From: Prinia subflava
Taxonomy: Eukaryota; Chordata; Aves; Passeriformes; Cisticolidae
Direction of reading: 5' to 3'
DNA: 64,000 nucleotides
Assembly: GCF_021018805.1 (NCBI RefSeq)
Contig: NC_086248.1
Span: forward strand, 53,325,485 to 53,389,484
Shown: piece after piece, positions 37,669-49,168 of the stretch
Layout: the number at the start of each line of letters is the position of its first letter
Position numbering within the stretch: the first letter of the stretch is position 1
Translations under genes and position numbers: made by a program
The notes under the pieces: model-generated
Told to the model about the DNA's origin: nothing
The model's input: only the letters and a program-made list of their open reading frames with translations
Databases searched by the model: none

Positions 37669-38744
37669 TGTAGCATTTTAGGTAAAACCTTACAATAGAA
37701 AGGCCTTGTAAAACATGGTTCAGGCCTTGTTATTCTGGCTAAATGAACAGGTTAAGTTCCCACGAGAAAGAATCATAAGAATGAGAATCAGTTTGCATAA
37801 CAATCTATTCTTGTAAGAAGGCAGTTTGACCTGTAAAAACAAGTCTATCCTGTGAAAATCTGTGAAGAAAGAGTGTAAACTATCTAGAAAACGAAAAGTT
37901 TGATAGACATGTACACTAACCATTACTAACCAATGAACTGAGTTTCAATGGATTGCTGGCCAGTTATATTCATACACGGTGCCTTCTGATAGTCCTATGA
38001 ATACGTGAATAAAGACTCGGTTATTCTGCAGGAAGAAATAGTGTCCTGGCTGTGAAAAATGTGAAATGATTAATTCATGTTCTTATGGTAAATTGGAAAA
38101 CTATAAATTTGTATCAGGTAAAAGTCTATGTTTTAGGAGACCTTGCAGCAGATGGTGAAACTGACAACCCTGAAAAAGCAGGCGCCTCCATTCAGAAAGG
38201 AACAAAGGACTTTTCCAGGAAAGCCTGCAGCCTTCTCCAGTACCAGGAGGAGACCTATCGAGATAAGCTGGCACCAGGAACTCACACCTTGGCTGTCGCC
38301 TTCACAGATCATCAAGCGACATCATCCATATCTTGATCATTCATCAACCATAAGGACGTATAGAAACTGGACATTAACATTTGAACTGAGAAAGGAACTC
38401 TCTTCTGCTTGGTCGGGGAAACTCCCGAATTTGTATAGCTAGTCGGGAAACAATGGGAAATACACGGGGAAATATTGCCAGGGGCTAAATAAAATGTATA
38501 AAAACCAAGCCCCGAACCGGGCTAATTTGTGAACCATTGGGGGAGATAGCAGGCTGCCAGAGCCTGTATCTCACGGTTCACCCTTGGCATTTCCCGGGAA
38601 AACTCTGTCAAGTATCTCCGCTGTTGGTGGGTTTTCGAAATTCTGTGATTTGATGTTTATTAATAAACCAAATTATTATTTTAACTGGAATATCGTATTG
38701 ACATATGAGACAGCATTTATAACATGGCTGTCTCCATTGTGACA
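37669..38744 (+). mobile_element. Solo LTR inserted inside CR1, 1,076 bp
   Basis: The insert begins TGTAGC and ends GTGACA (TGT/ACA ends). The flanks are TTCCAG (37663 side) and TTCCAC (38745-38750), a 5-6 bp duplication with one mismatch. Both edges are fixed independently because the interrupted CR1 sequence is continuous across them. A TATA-like TATAAAAA lies near 38498-38505 and AATAAA at 38662-38667, in the right order for a plus-strand LTR. A second AATAAA around 38010 leaves open that the insert is composite. No viral genes are present. Length and duplication size would fit a class II or III avian element; which one needs a consensus comparison. Confidence 0.75.
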
Positions 38745-38875
38745 TTCCACCAGGTCCACCTCCTTCTTATGTTGAGACCCCCAGAACTGCAGGCAGTACT
38801 CCAGGTGGACTCTCACAAGAGTAGGGTAGAGGGAGAGAATCACCTCCTTCGAGCTGCTGGGCATGATGCATTTGA
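38745..38875 (-). mobile_element. CR1 LINE, continuation beyond LTR
   Basis: Antisense CR1 resumes with CAGGTCCACCTCCTTCTTAT, CAGTACTCCAGGTGGACTCT and AGAATCACCTCCTTCGAGCT. On the minus strand this gives a degraded end of the CR1 reverse transcriptase, including LEYCLQFWGSQHKKEVDLVE (family usually LEYCVQFW.P..KKD...LE). It is 5'-truncated at about 38875. Confidence 0.9.
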
Positions 38876-41800
38876 TGAGACAAGATGAAAGAAATACAGA
38901 AGATCGTGCTAAGATTTGTAACCATAATGATCTTGACCTCTTGGTAAACTGGAACTATTCATTGAAAATAGCTTCAACACAAACCTGCAAAGTTCCTCAC
39001 TAAGGAAGAGATACAAGCAAGGCACTATGCTAGGGAACAAACAAACAACCAGCAAGCAAGCAAACAAAATGATCTGAAGAGTTCAATCACGACAAAAAAT
39101 TGTCATGGTTTCATGGTGACACTTCATGAGAAAATACACAAGGTTTGAATTATCTCTAATTGTGTAGATATAGTGCTGCAGTAACAGCAGCTGGAAAATG
39201 AATCCGAAGTAATTAATGTGAGAAATCAGCTATATACCTATAACCTGCCTTCGTGTGTGTGTGTATGTGCATGTACTAACATAAACCCCTCAGTCCAGAA
39301 CACACTGAATGGTAAGACAGATTCTCCATCTCTGTAGTCTTTAGTTTCTTACAGAAGCCTGATGTAAACACTTTTGCATCAGAAATGAATTGTTGCACTC
39401 ACTACAGGAATAGTGTATGAGGTGTGATGGCCTGTTGTTTTACAGGAAGTCAGATTTGAATATCTAATAATTCCTTTAAATCACTGAAGCAACAAATCAG
39501 TCCTGTAAGCAGGAGTATCAGCAACCATCATTCAAAAACTGATCCCAAGCTAAATATTCAGTCATCATAAACTGATACCCCAAAATTATTCTCTGGAAAC
39601 ATCATGATATAGGAAATGGCAGTCACATATTTAGAGACCCTCTATTCCTCTCTTCCCAGAGAGAGATTAAGTCATGGATCTATCATTAATTTTTTGTCTG
39701 AGTGTCTTTCTTCCTGTGGCTGATGAAATAGCTTAGGTAGTGTGTACTGTGTTAGGGACTGCCTGCTGCTTGGCAGAAGGCTGCACAAGCTTTTTAGAAG
39801 AGTTAATTTCTTATAGGTTTTATTTGCACATATTGATTCAATAAAAAAATAACATGTGAAAATCACAAATGCAGTTTGTCAAATCTAAAGAGGTTTTCCA
39901 TTTAAATGGCCAAGGAGCAGAGATGTGGAGAAAGGCAAAAGATAAAAATCAAAGGAGATAGGCTATAAATTGCATTGTCCTCAGTGTGTTACTAAACAAT
40001 CTTATCAGGGTTCTTCCTGCCTATTGCCTTAATGTCTTGCAACAGCAACAGTAATCCTTAAGAATATAAATCTTTATTATATCTATAATATCTATATATC
40101 AGAGATGATGAACCCAAAAATGCCCAAAATGTAAGCACTAGGAAATCACAGGTGCAGAAGAAGACCAGAATATTTCTTCATGTAAGCATCATGATTGCAA
40201 CTGCTGCAGCTGGCATCATCTAAAAATCCAGGCCATCATGCACTCTGATATCTGCTTGTCTTTAAATATTGCCTCAGCAAATTTAAAAAAAAACTGCTTA
40301 GGTTTGGCAGTGCTAGAGGGGTCTGGTTTGATGGGAGTACCCAGAGTATGATATCACCATTTTAAAGAAAACTTTCACAGAGTAGGAAGTTAATGAAGCC
40401 CAGGGCTAAAGCTGGATTTCATAGGCAGATAGTAAAACCCAGCAACCAGGAGATGGAGCAAGTTCAGAGCCAGTTTCCTCCTGCTCCTGTTTTCCTGATT
40501 GCTGGCTGTAATAGAAATGCCAGTGAGGAAACTGATCCAGACATTCAAGGCACAAAAGAGCGATTTGGACTGTGATGCAGCACAGGTATATAGTAAAACT
40601 GTCAAACTCCAATGAGCTATTCCCCCTTCGCTGGGTCTCACTTATTTTATATTTTATTTTGCAGAACACACAAGTTCACTATCATTTTTACAAACTTTTT
40701 ATGTCAGAAAGCCTCTCTCCTTTGAGGCCATTTTATTCAGTCAATGTAAATGTCAGCTGCCAGTTGTAGGTATTATTATGTGTATGCAGCTGTCAAGGAG
40801 TGAGGGGTCTGTCTTAGCTCTCAGGAAAGGTCAGCTAAGCCTTTCAAAAAGGGCTGTCAAAGCCAAAGCGTCTTTCAAAATCCATTCTGTAGAAACAGTG
40901 CAAGAAAGCACATGATTTAAAGCCAACGTAGGGGTGAAGTGGCTGGTTTCTTTTTCCGATGTCAAAATGTCCATTAGTGACTACTAGTGGTGCAAGAACT
41001 GAAGGCAGCCAGAGAATGGACAGAGCTTACTCCAGTAATTACATCAGGCCCCATTTTGTTTTCTTTGGGAATTGCATTTTTTAGCCTTCTGTTTGACCTA
41101 ACTTAGATCTGAGTAAATTTCTTCCTCTTATGAACATTCCCACATACCCTTATTTCACATCATCCCTGAGCTGCCAGGACATGGAGCAGCTCTCACCCCA
41201 TGACCTGGATTAGAACAGAGGAAGATCAGGATGCACAGCATACATCTGAGAGTGAGGGGTAGATTTTGTCCTGGCAAGCTTGGCAAAGGGATATGGCATG
41301 TATGATTGAGAACAATAAGATCCAAGGCAGATTATGGCACTTAGGTGTGGAGAGTCTGACCAGAAATTTTATAAGTGCGAAAAGGAGATCTCCACAGAGG
41401 TTTGGCTCAAATCCCAAAACACTTAAGTGTCTAATTCCTGAGGATATCAATAGCATTTAAATAGTTAAATGTTCTGCCTATTATATAAAAGAAGCAGAAG
41501 AAAATTACCTTAGCTCTTCTATAGGAATTTCTCATGCAGTTCTGTGAAAATCTCCCCAAAGGGGATAAAGTTAAAGAAGGAAAGGCAAATTCCAGATGAA
41601 TGCCATGAAAAAACTTCTAGGTATCCAGAAGTACTCTCTCAAGAACATCCCAGCCTGGAAATGCTCTGTTTCAAGCATACTGAGTTCCAGACTAATAATT
41701 CCATCTTCCATTTTTTTTCTTCACCCAATCAAAACAACAAATCAGGAAATCTTCACATCTCCCTGAAGACATCTAGAAGAGATAAGAGACCCCTTTACTA

Positions 41801-43823
41801 TTGCTGCTACATGTAGCTACGTACAATAGTTCAAGAAAACAAATGAGCACGGCTTTATGAACTCTGTCCATATCAGTATTTACTGTGCTGACTCCTCCTT
41901 AGCCAGATCTCCATTATTAAAGAAGTGGGCTCTGTCCCCATCAGGATACAAGTGAAACCATATAGGAAGAATGAGTCCCTCCCTCCTGCTCTCAGTTTTC
42001 TGATCTAAGGGAAATGCTGAGCCAGACAGAATGCAGAACCTTGTCCATTTCAGCATAGCTACCATGTCTATTTTTAATTTATTGGTGTGCTCAGCTGTTC
42101 TTTTTCCCCTTAGCCCATGCCATGCTGGGATCTCAGTTTCTCAGTCCTGCCTACAAAATTCAGACAGAAAATACTAAGACAGAGATGGGCTAATTGAAAA
42201 GTAATTTTGTATGAATTTAAGGCAAGTGTTGCTATGGGACAAAGTCTTAAGGAACGATGAGATGTGCTTAACTTGGAGATCGAAGAGTTCGTTTTCACTG
42301 CTGTTTCACTGTTTGTTTCACTGTTTCTGATTCTGACATAAAAGGTCCTCAGGAGCAGAAGTATGTGAAAAAAGACAAAAGACCACTGCTAGAACTCATT
42401 TTGGATGAGATTATCATATCTTGGAAAGTACATGGCTTATTTACCCATGAAGATGTTGATACAGATTTTGTCTTTGTTAATGTATATTGAAAGCTTGGAA
42501 GACTTGCCAGAAGTTGTGCTCAAGAAGGAGACAGAAATGCTGATTCTTTGGTTCCTCAACCCTTTGCCCTCAGCTGTGCCACCTCTGGCCATCCCATCAG
42601 GCTGGACGTCTTCCTGCTGGAAGCAGAAACTGGTCACCATGGTTCCTCATCTTCTGTCTGGAAAGGGGACACCTGCAAGGGCTTGAGAGAGCTGCTTAGA
42701 ATTTTCCATGTTTTCCTGCAACATGTTGGACAATTCCACCACCTACCTAAGCCAGTTTTCACCTCCTCACCCATAAAATGGGATGAGGAGCATTTTTGCA
42801 TCTCATACCCTGCCTCTTTTAAAGTCATCCTTGTGTAGGATGTACTTTAGCTTAAGGGTTCATCCAAATAGCAAGCCTTATCTTGTCCCCCTACCATCCC
42901 TGTTTTGGATACTTATCCCCAAAGAATTTTATCTGGAATTTAGTGGTCCTCTGCTTTACTTATTCCCTGGGAACAGAGAGCATCCTTATCTGCTCTGTTC
43001 CTCTCCTTTTTTTTTTTTCATTCCCTCATTCTCCCTTTCAATGATCTTGGGCACTTACTCCCCAGTCACAGCACGTGCCTTCTCTCAAAACTGTGGTTTC
43101 ATGACCGTTAGTACCAGACCTGAAGACTACCTGTCCAAGAAGGACAAATGAGATCAAACAATCTCACTCCTGCCAAATTAGCCCAAGCCCATAGCAATGG
43201 TTTCTGGCAGCCTGAAGCTTTCACATGAGCTTCATATGAGGGAGAACAGGCAGTACCTGATGTGAAGTTAAAACAGCTGATAAAAGTGGAACCTATCAAT
43301 GTCCTTTGAATGAATGCAAGATGGAGATTTTTTAACTGTCAGATTGGTTTCAGGGAGCTGGGAGATCTTTTGATCCAGAGGTAGAATCCCAAACTTTCTT
43401 AGTCTTAAAGCTTTTCTGCATGTAAACTCATCAGCTCCTCCCTTTTCTTCTCCCTGCCTCTTCTCACTGGTGGGTTGCACACTTTCCCACATCCCTACCT
43501 GGCAATGCTGGTGTGGGTGTGAGAACGGGTGATGAAGAAAAGCAGTGCAGGGCAGAGAGCAATGGAAAGGCTTTCACTGAAAGTGCAACATCTGAAATTT
43601 TATTTAGCTGTTGCTCCCCCTATAATTAGGAAATAAATAAAAAGGATCAGGACAGTGAATCCAATGGCACTGGTCAAAGCAAGCGCTGTACTGGTTCATG
43701 GAGGTGAGTGTGTAAAAGCCTTTGCCAGCCCTGGGGCACTGCTTTTGTAACTCAAAGGAAATACAAAATTGCACAACCCTACAGCTCTGATACATTGTAA
43801 AGATGGACATTTAGAATTTTGTG

Positions 43824-43846
43824 TATATATATATATATATATATAT
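43824..43846. repeat. TA microsatellite
   Basis: An uninterrupted (TA)n run. Confidence 0.95.
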
Positions 43847-44969
43847 TTTAGGGGAGAGAGTTGTTACCAAGAGAAAATTTTCATATAGATTAGTTCTGTG
43901 GACAATTTTGTAAGCTTATTTAACAAGGGAAATTAATCCATTCAAGATGCCCGCTCAGCCCTTTCTCACAAATAAAATAAAGCATCCTATCACATTTTGA
44001 CAGTAGGAAACTATATTTGTGTTGCAAGGTGGTCTGTCTGAGACAAGTTAAATTTTTAGCTATTCCCATGTCTTTCAGATGTTCTGATACACTTACCACA
44101 GTGAAAATACTGCAGACCACCCTTTTATGATAATCCAAGAGAACACGCTGCCACTTCACCCGGTTCTGTGTGTTCTCTCCCCATTTTCCTGACCTTGAAA
44201 GTTGCTTTGCAATTTTTTTTTTGCAAAGAGCCCAAAAGCCAGCGAAAATGTGGGATGCCTTGGTAGAGGCTCTGCAGCGTGTGGGGGTGTGTGTGCTTGT
44301 ACAGAGAATATCCTGAGCAGGCAGTTTTTATGTCCTTCTGGCTCTGCTTGTGCTCTGACAGCACTGATGGCGTAAATGCAGTAAATAAGTCTGAACAAAG
44401 GTCTTGTCTACAGTTTGTGCAGGACTTTTCTACAGCAGGGACCCTTCTGGCCATCATTTTCTGCAGAGACCAAACCAACACGGACAGGACTGCCATGGAG
44501 TAGGATCTTTGGTGCAAAGGCCAGGTAGACATGAAAGAAAAAGCTGTGGGGATAAAGGGAAAAACAATTCTCCATGATAATAACAGGTAAGACAAGAAGG
44601 AAGTGTTTTAAAAGAAGTTCAATATCATATGTCCTGTTTAGTCTTTGGAGAACAGTCTTCCAATATCAGGGATAACGAGGCATGGGAAGGGAGCTCTCTG
44701 AGGCAGCTCAAGTCTGGCTGATCTTGCCTCAATATTTGAGATTCTTCCTGAAGCTCCTCCCATCTCTATTTCCTATCATTTTATGAGCTATTGCAGAATG
44801 CAGATAGTTTTCTTGATATTAAACTAGCCTGAACAGTGAAGCTGTCCTCTGTTTCAGGCCTTGTGCCATACAATTAGAATTTTTATTTTATTCAACCTCA
44901 GAGCACCTGAGAATTTCCCAGGCTGTTCCATGTGCAAATAGTTTTTGTGTCATTCACTTATGCCTGTAC

Positions 44970-44990
44970 TTCCCAGGAAATTCCTGGGAA
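44970..44990. repeat. Palindrome of two TTCN4GAA sites
   Basis: TTCCCAGGAA, a single A, then its reverse complement TTCCTGGGAA. Each arm has the TTC-N4-GAA spacing recognised by STAT6-type factors. Whether it is bound is unknown. Confidence 0.9.
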
Positions 44991-47934
44991 TTTCATGTCA
45001 TGTATTAACCAACAAGCAAAAATCCACAGAAAGTATAGCTAAGATCTATGTCACCTTTTTATAGCCATACAGCTCATACAAGGTATTCAGGTAATAAGAG
45101 AAACAATGACAGCTCTAGAGCACACTCTGGCAAAGCCACAAACATATAAAGTCACAGGCTTCTTTTGAAAGAGAAGCTGAGCTAGTCCAGTGCTTTCCAA
45201 GTTACTCTGTGTTGTGATGTGTTCAGACCAAGCATTTCCCACAAGAGAGGAAGACCTTTTTTTCTCACTTTCCTTAGCTTGTTTTTCCTTTTGTGAACCC
45301 CTCAGGAGTGATGTACACAGTTAACCCTAGATGCTGCCATGGGAGACATCTAATTCAGATTACATTTATGAACTAATTGGAGATATCAGGATGCAGAAGG
45401 AGAAGAAATGGACTTGCAGTTTCCATGGCAATTCCCTAGTCTATTAAGAATAATCAATATAACTATAGTAACGAATAGCAACTTGTTAGCACAAAGCAGG
45501 GAAGCAGGGAGCAGGTCCATGCTGTCGCCAATATATCAGTGTGCTTTTCTTGAGATACTGAAATGGAAACAGCAAAACAGAAGACTGCATTTGACCTGAT
45601 TTTTAATTTTTTAAAATGTTTCTGCATCCAGAAACATTCCTGACATGAGCAGAAATTGCTTGTTATCAGCATTTCTGAAAAACAAGTTCCTAACAAGCAT
45701 GTGCATGAGCAGAGTATCAGGACATGGGCCGTGACAAAAAAACAGCCTGGTCGTACACAGGGTTTACAGTCTGTTTCAGTCACTACATCTCCATTTCTAA
45801 TGAGATGCCAGAGCTCAGACTGTTTTCCAAGAACACTTACATCAGTAAGGAAAGGCCTATAAAACTAGATTAATATCACAGGAAGTTTGTTTTATGACAT
45901 TATAACCTTGACAGTTATGAAGTAAACAAAGCTGTTTTCACATCTGTAAGCAGAGATTTTTAAGAGCTAAACATGATGAGAATTTTTACTCTTAGTATTT
46001 GTACTGCTTTTTTTTTGTTCCATAGAGGTTATTAGATCCATGCTCTGTTTTAATGTTGTTAAGTGACTTTCATTACATCCTCATGGAACAAATGCCATTT
46101 ATTCTTGCTGGATATCCAAAAGTGCTTGCTGTTTGGCTCATCTGATCTTTACAGAATTTTATTTTCTTGCTGTCTTTAAAGAAGTCACTGCTGTGGGCAA
46201 ATGCCTCCCCAGGCAGTTCCACAGGCAGGTTTTTACCACCCCTCTAGTACATTTGCAGGGCTACCACAACCTCACTGGATACTGGCATATATACCTCTTT
46301 GAACATGACAGCAAAACGTCATGCAGTACACATGCAATAAACAAGATATTTAAAATGCTGGGAGAGAGTACCTAGTTGCTGTATTTGCTAATGCTTTTTA
46401 AAGATTTCAACATATTTTAGACCAGATAAATTCCTTAGGAGGAGAGCTCCAGTGTGTGGTGTCAGCCTGTGCCATTTGCTGAACTCATTCAGCACCAGCC
46501 TCTGCTCTGGGGTGCTAAAACACAGCAGCTTTTGTTAGGGATGTGCATTCCCAAGGGCAGTAACAGAAAGGCACTGGCACGGCTGGGGTGGCTTTCCATA
46601 CAGATGAGAGTAGCAGACAGGGAAGGGTTTGTCCAGCCTGCGATCAGCCACACTCACTGCCTGTCCTTGGCACACATTTAAGGGCAGACACCCTCCCGGT
46701 GGTGGGGTGGGGGGATGGAGAGGGTGGGTTGCAGAGTATGGGGTGGAAGCACACGTGGCACCGACTGATGCCAGTGGCAGAGCCCCTGCAGTCCATCAGG
46801 CTCCCTTGCCTCTGCACTGCAGCCATTGCTGTGCCCTCCTGCCACTCGCCTTCTCCCCTCTGGGCTCCAGCTGAGAGCCTCCAGGGATAGCAGCTGCAGC
46901 AGTGAGCCAAAAAACCCACCAAAAGTGTCACGCGCGTCTCTTTTCTGTGTGCAGCCTTTCCTTCCCTGTGTGAGGAATGGGACAAGCTGTGAGCTGAAAA
47001 GCTGGAACTCAAACACTCAGCTGAGGAGCATGTAGAGAGATTAAAAACAGCGTCACATCATCAGGTGAAGCTCATGTCAGCAACACACCTGAGGGAGAAA
47101 CTTCCCCCGGTGTCAGCCTTGCTCTCAGCACTTCTTGCATGCAAGAAAGTCTCTGCTCCGTGAATTTGGCACTATTAGTGGATGCAGAGTTGGCTGCTTC
47201 AGGGGCTGAATTCCCTTGTCTTGGTTCAGCCTGTGAAGCAGGAGAAGCCAAGCCAGTGGGAAGTGGCTGGAAACCAACCCCTTTCCAGCTGGCCCATGCC
47301 TGGCAGGGACCTCTGGTCACTCAGGCAGGGTGTGGAGACATTGCTCCCATCCCAGGAGGGCATCTCCTCCTCCCCTCAGCTCCCACTCTGGAAGTGCAGC
47401 CTGTTCACCAGCACTACAATACCAGGCTGGCTAAATCCACTGGAGAAACTGCACCTTGGCTCCCTACTGCTACCCAGTGATGTACAGCACACGCATGCAT
47501 CAACAGCATCCAAGCAATACTCCATCCATCAGCAGGCAGTGCTGCAAACACAGCTTGGTTAATTCCTTATCACACTTACTACACTCATCCTCCACAGTGA
47601 CAGTTAATAAACAAAAAATACTAGAGTGATCCTTTAAAAATAGTTCTGCTATTAGAGCATGTGGTTGTAATTACTGCCTTTATGGATAAGTCTATTCTTT
47701 TTCTTTCCTTCCATCTCTGTGTAATAGGAAATGTGCCAGTTTTCAAGCATTCTGCTTCATTACTGTTGGAAGGAAGTTTCCAAAATTCAGAGTTTGTTTA
47801 ACACAGGTTCCTGATTTCATCCTGAGAGCCACCCTCAAAAGCTGGGATGGATCTGAAGTTTCTAAAAGTCCTGGGCAGTTCCTTGCTACACTTTCCTTCT
47901 TTATATATCTCTATTACACTAATGTACTGCACAG

Positions 47935-48425
47935 GGGTTTTTTTCCCTTTTTCTTTTTCTGGTTCTTCTTGTGCAAAGCCCAGAGTCTCTTCACCTTCTC
48001 CTCATTAAGTTTTCTCTTTTGCCCACAACTTTTCTGTCAGTCCTCATGCTGTCTCCACCGCTGGTGTGTTCCCCAGATAACTCTGTCACCCCAGACAATT
48101 CCTTTCCTTTCTCAGCACCCCTCCTGGGTGTTTGAAATCATCCTCTCTTTTTATTTCCCTTCTTCTGTCACCCTTTCCGTGGTTTCCCATCTTTTCCCCT
48201 TCCTATCCTCTTCTTTACCGTGTCCCCCAGCTCTCCATCCCTCTGCTCAGTTGCCCTCCCACTTTATGTCCTTTCATCTTCTTGGGTCCTTTCCTCCTGG
48301 AAGTCCCCCTCTCACTCCCCACTGCCTCCACACAGCAATTTCAGCCCTCTCATGTGCCTTCTTTGGTTGCTTCCAGAGCTGGGGTCCCCATCCAGCAGTG
48401 CTCCATCACTCTCCCCCTGCCTTAG
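47935..48425. repeat. Polypyrimidine-rich (C/T) block on plus strand
   Basis: About 490 bases are strongly biased to C and T on the plus strand. This produces long overlapping open frames (for example 47969-48469, rich in Ser, Pro, Leu and Phe) with no domain signature. I treat these frames as compositional artefacts. Confidence 0.75.
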
Positions 48426-49132
48426 CTCATGCTTTGATGGGGCTGGCACCAGAGTGCCACAGGATGTGAGAGCCATGAGGTCTGGGTGCCTTCCTGGGGG
48501 GCTGCTGCTCTGCTGGAGTGTTGGCTCTCACTTTCCACCCTGACAGAGGGAATTGTCAAAGCCAACAGACACAAGCAGCACAGGCTCCGGATCTACTGGG
48601 AGAGGTTTGTTTGCAATGGAAGTAATCCTGGTGGATTAAGGGAAGCTGCCTCTTCCAAAAAACACACAACACTTCAATATTAGATGGGGAGAAGTGGCCA
48701 AAGTAACATGATCCATGAAATACCTTTGAACTTTTAAGGTTTTGGCACAGTGGCAATGGCCACAATGTTGTTTTCAGCCACCAAACCAGTCCCTCTTGCA
48801 TGGCTAAAACCACTCCTAGAGGTAACCACAGAGCCCTGCCTCCTACCAAAGAATTTCAGAGTGCAATGTGATTAATTAACAAATTATCAGAACACTGAGG
48901 ACAGGTATATGTTTTCATTATTCTGTCACACACAAGGATTCCAATCAGTCATAATATGTAGTTCCTGTGCCCCTCACTGCCTTCATCACCATTTTACAAG
49001 AAAGATAGTCTAGCATGTTGGAGTGAGGCTTGATAATCCAGGAGAGGGGAACTCTGGGCAGCCACAGGAGAACACAGAAAATTAAAAAAAATGCATTTTT
49101 TGTAGCAGTGTTTTTGGTTTAGAGATTTGGGG

Positions 49133-49168
<36 letters not shown>
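49133..49168. repeat. ATT microsatellite, 12 units
   Basis: Twelve perfect ATT units in a row. Confidence 0.97.

Larger units (their letters stand above)
38876..47934. other. Intergenic sequence, no gene seen
   Basis: There are no supported exons. It contains an AT microsatellite (43824-43846) and a palindrome (44970-44990), and becomes GC-rich around 46600-47400 without a CpG island. A 156-codon minus-strand frame at 44125-44595 lacks any recognisable domain. Confidence 0.7.

Noticed and set aside
38085..38442. Open frames inside the LTR at 37669-38744 as viral genes
   Set aside because: They lie within the LTR itself, overlap in different frames and show no retroviral protein motif.
44125..44595. 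156-codon minus-strand open frame
   Set aside because: There is no recognisable family and it overlaps open frames on both strands. This length is expected by chance in 64 kb.
47969..48469. 166-codon plus-strand open frame
   Set aside because: It arises from the polypyrimidine block; the Ser/Pro/Leu/Phe-rich translation reflects base composition.
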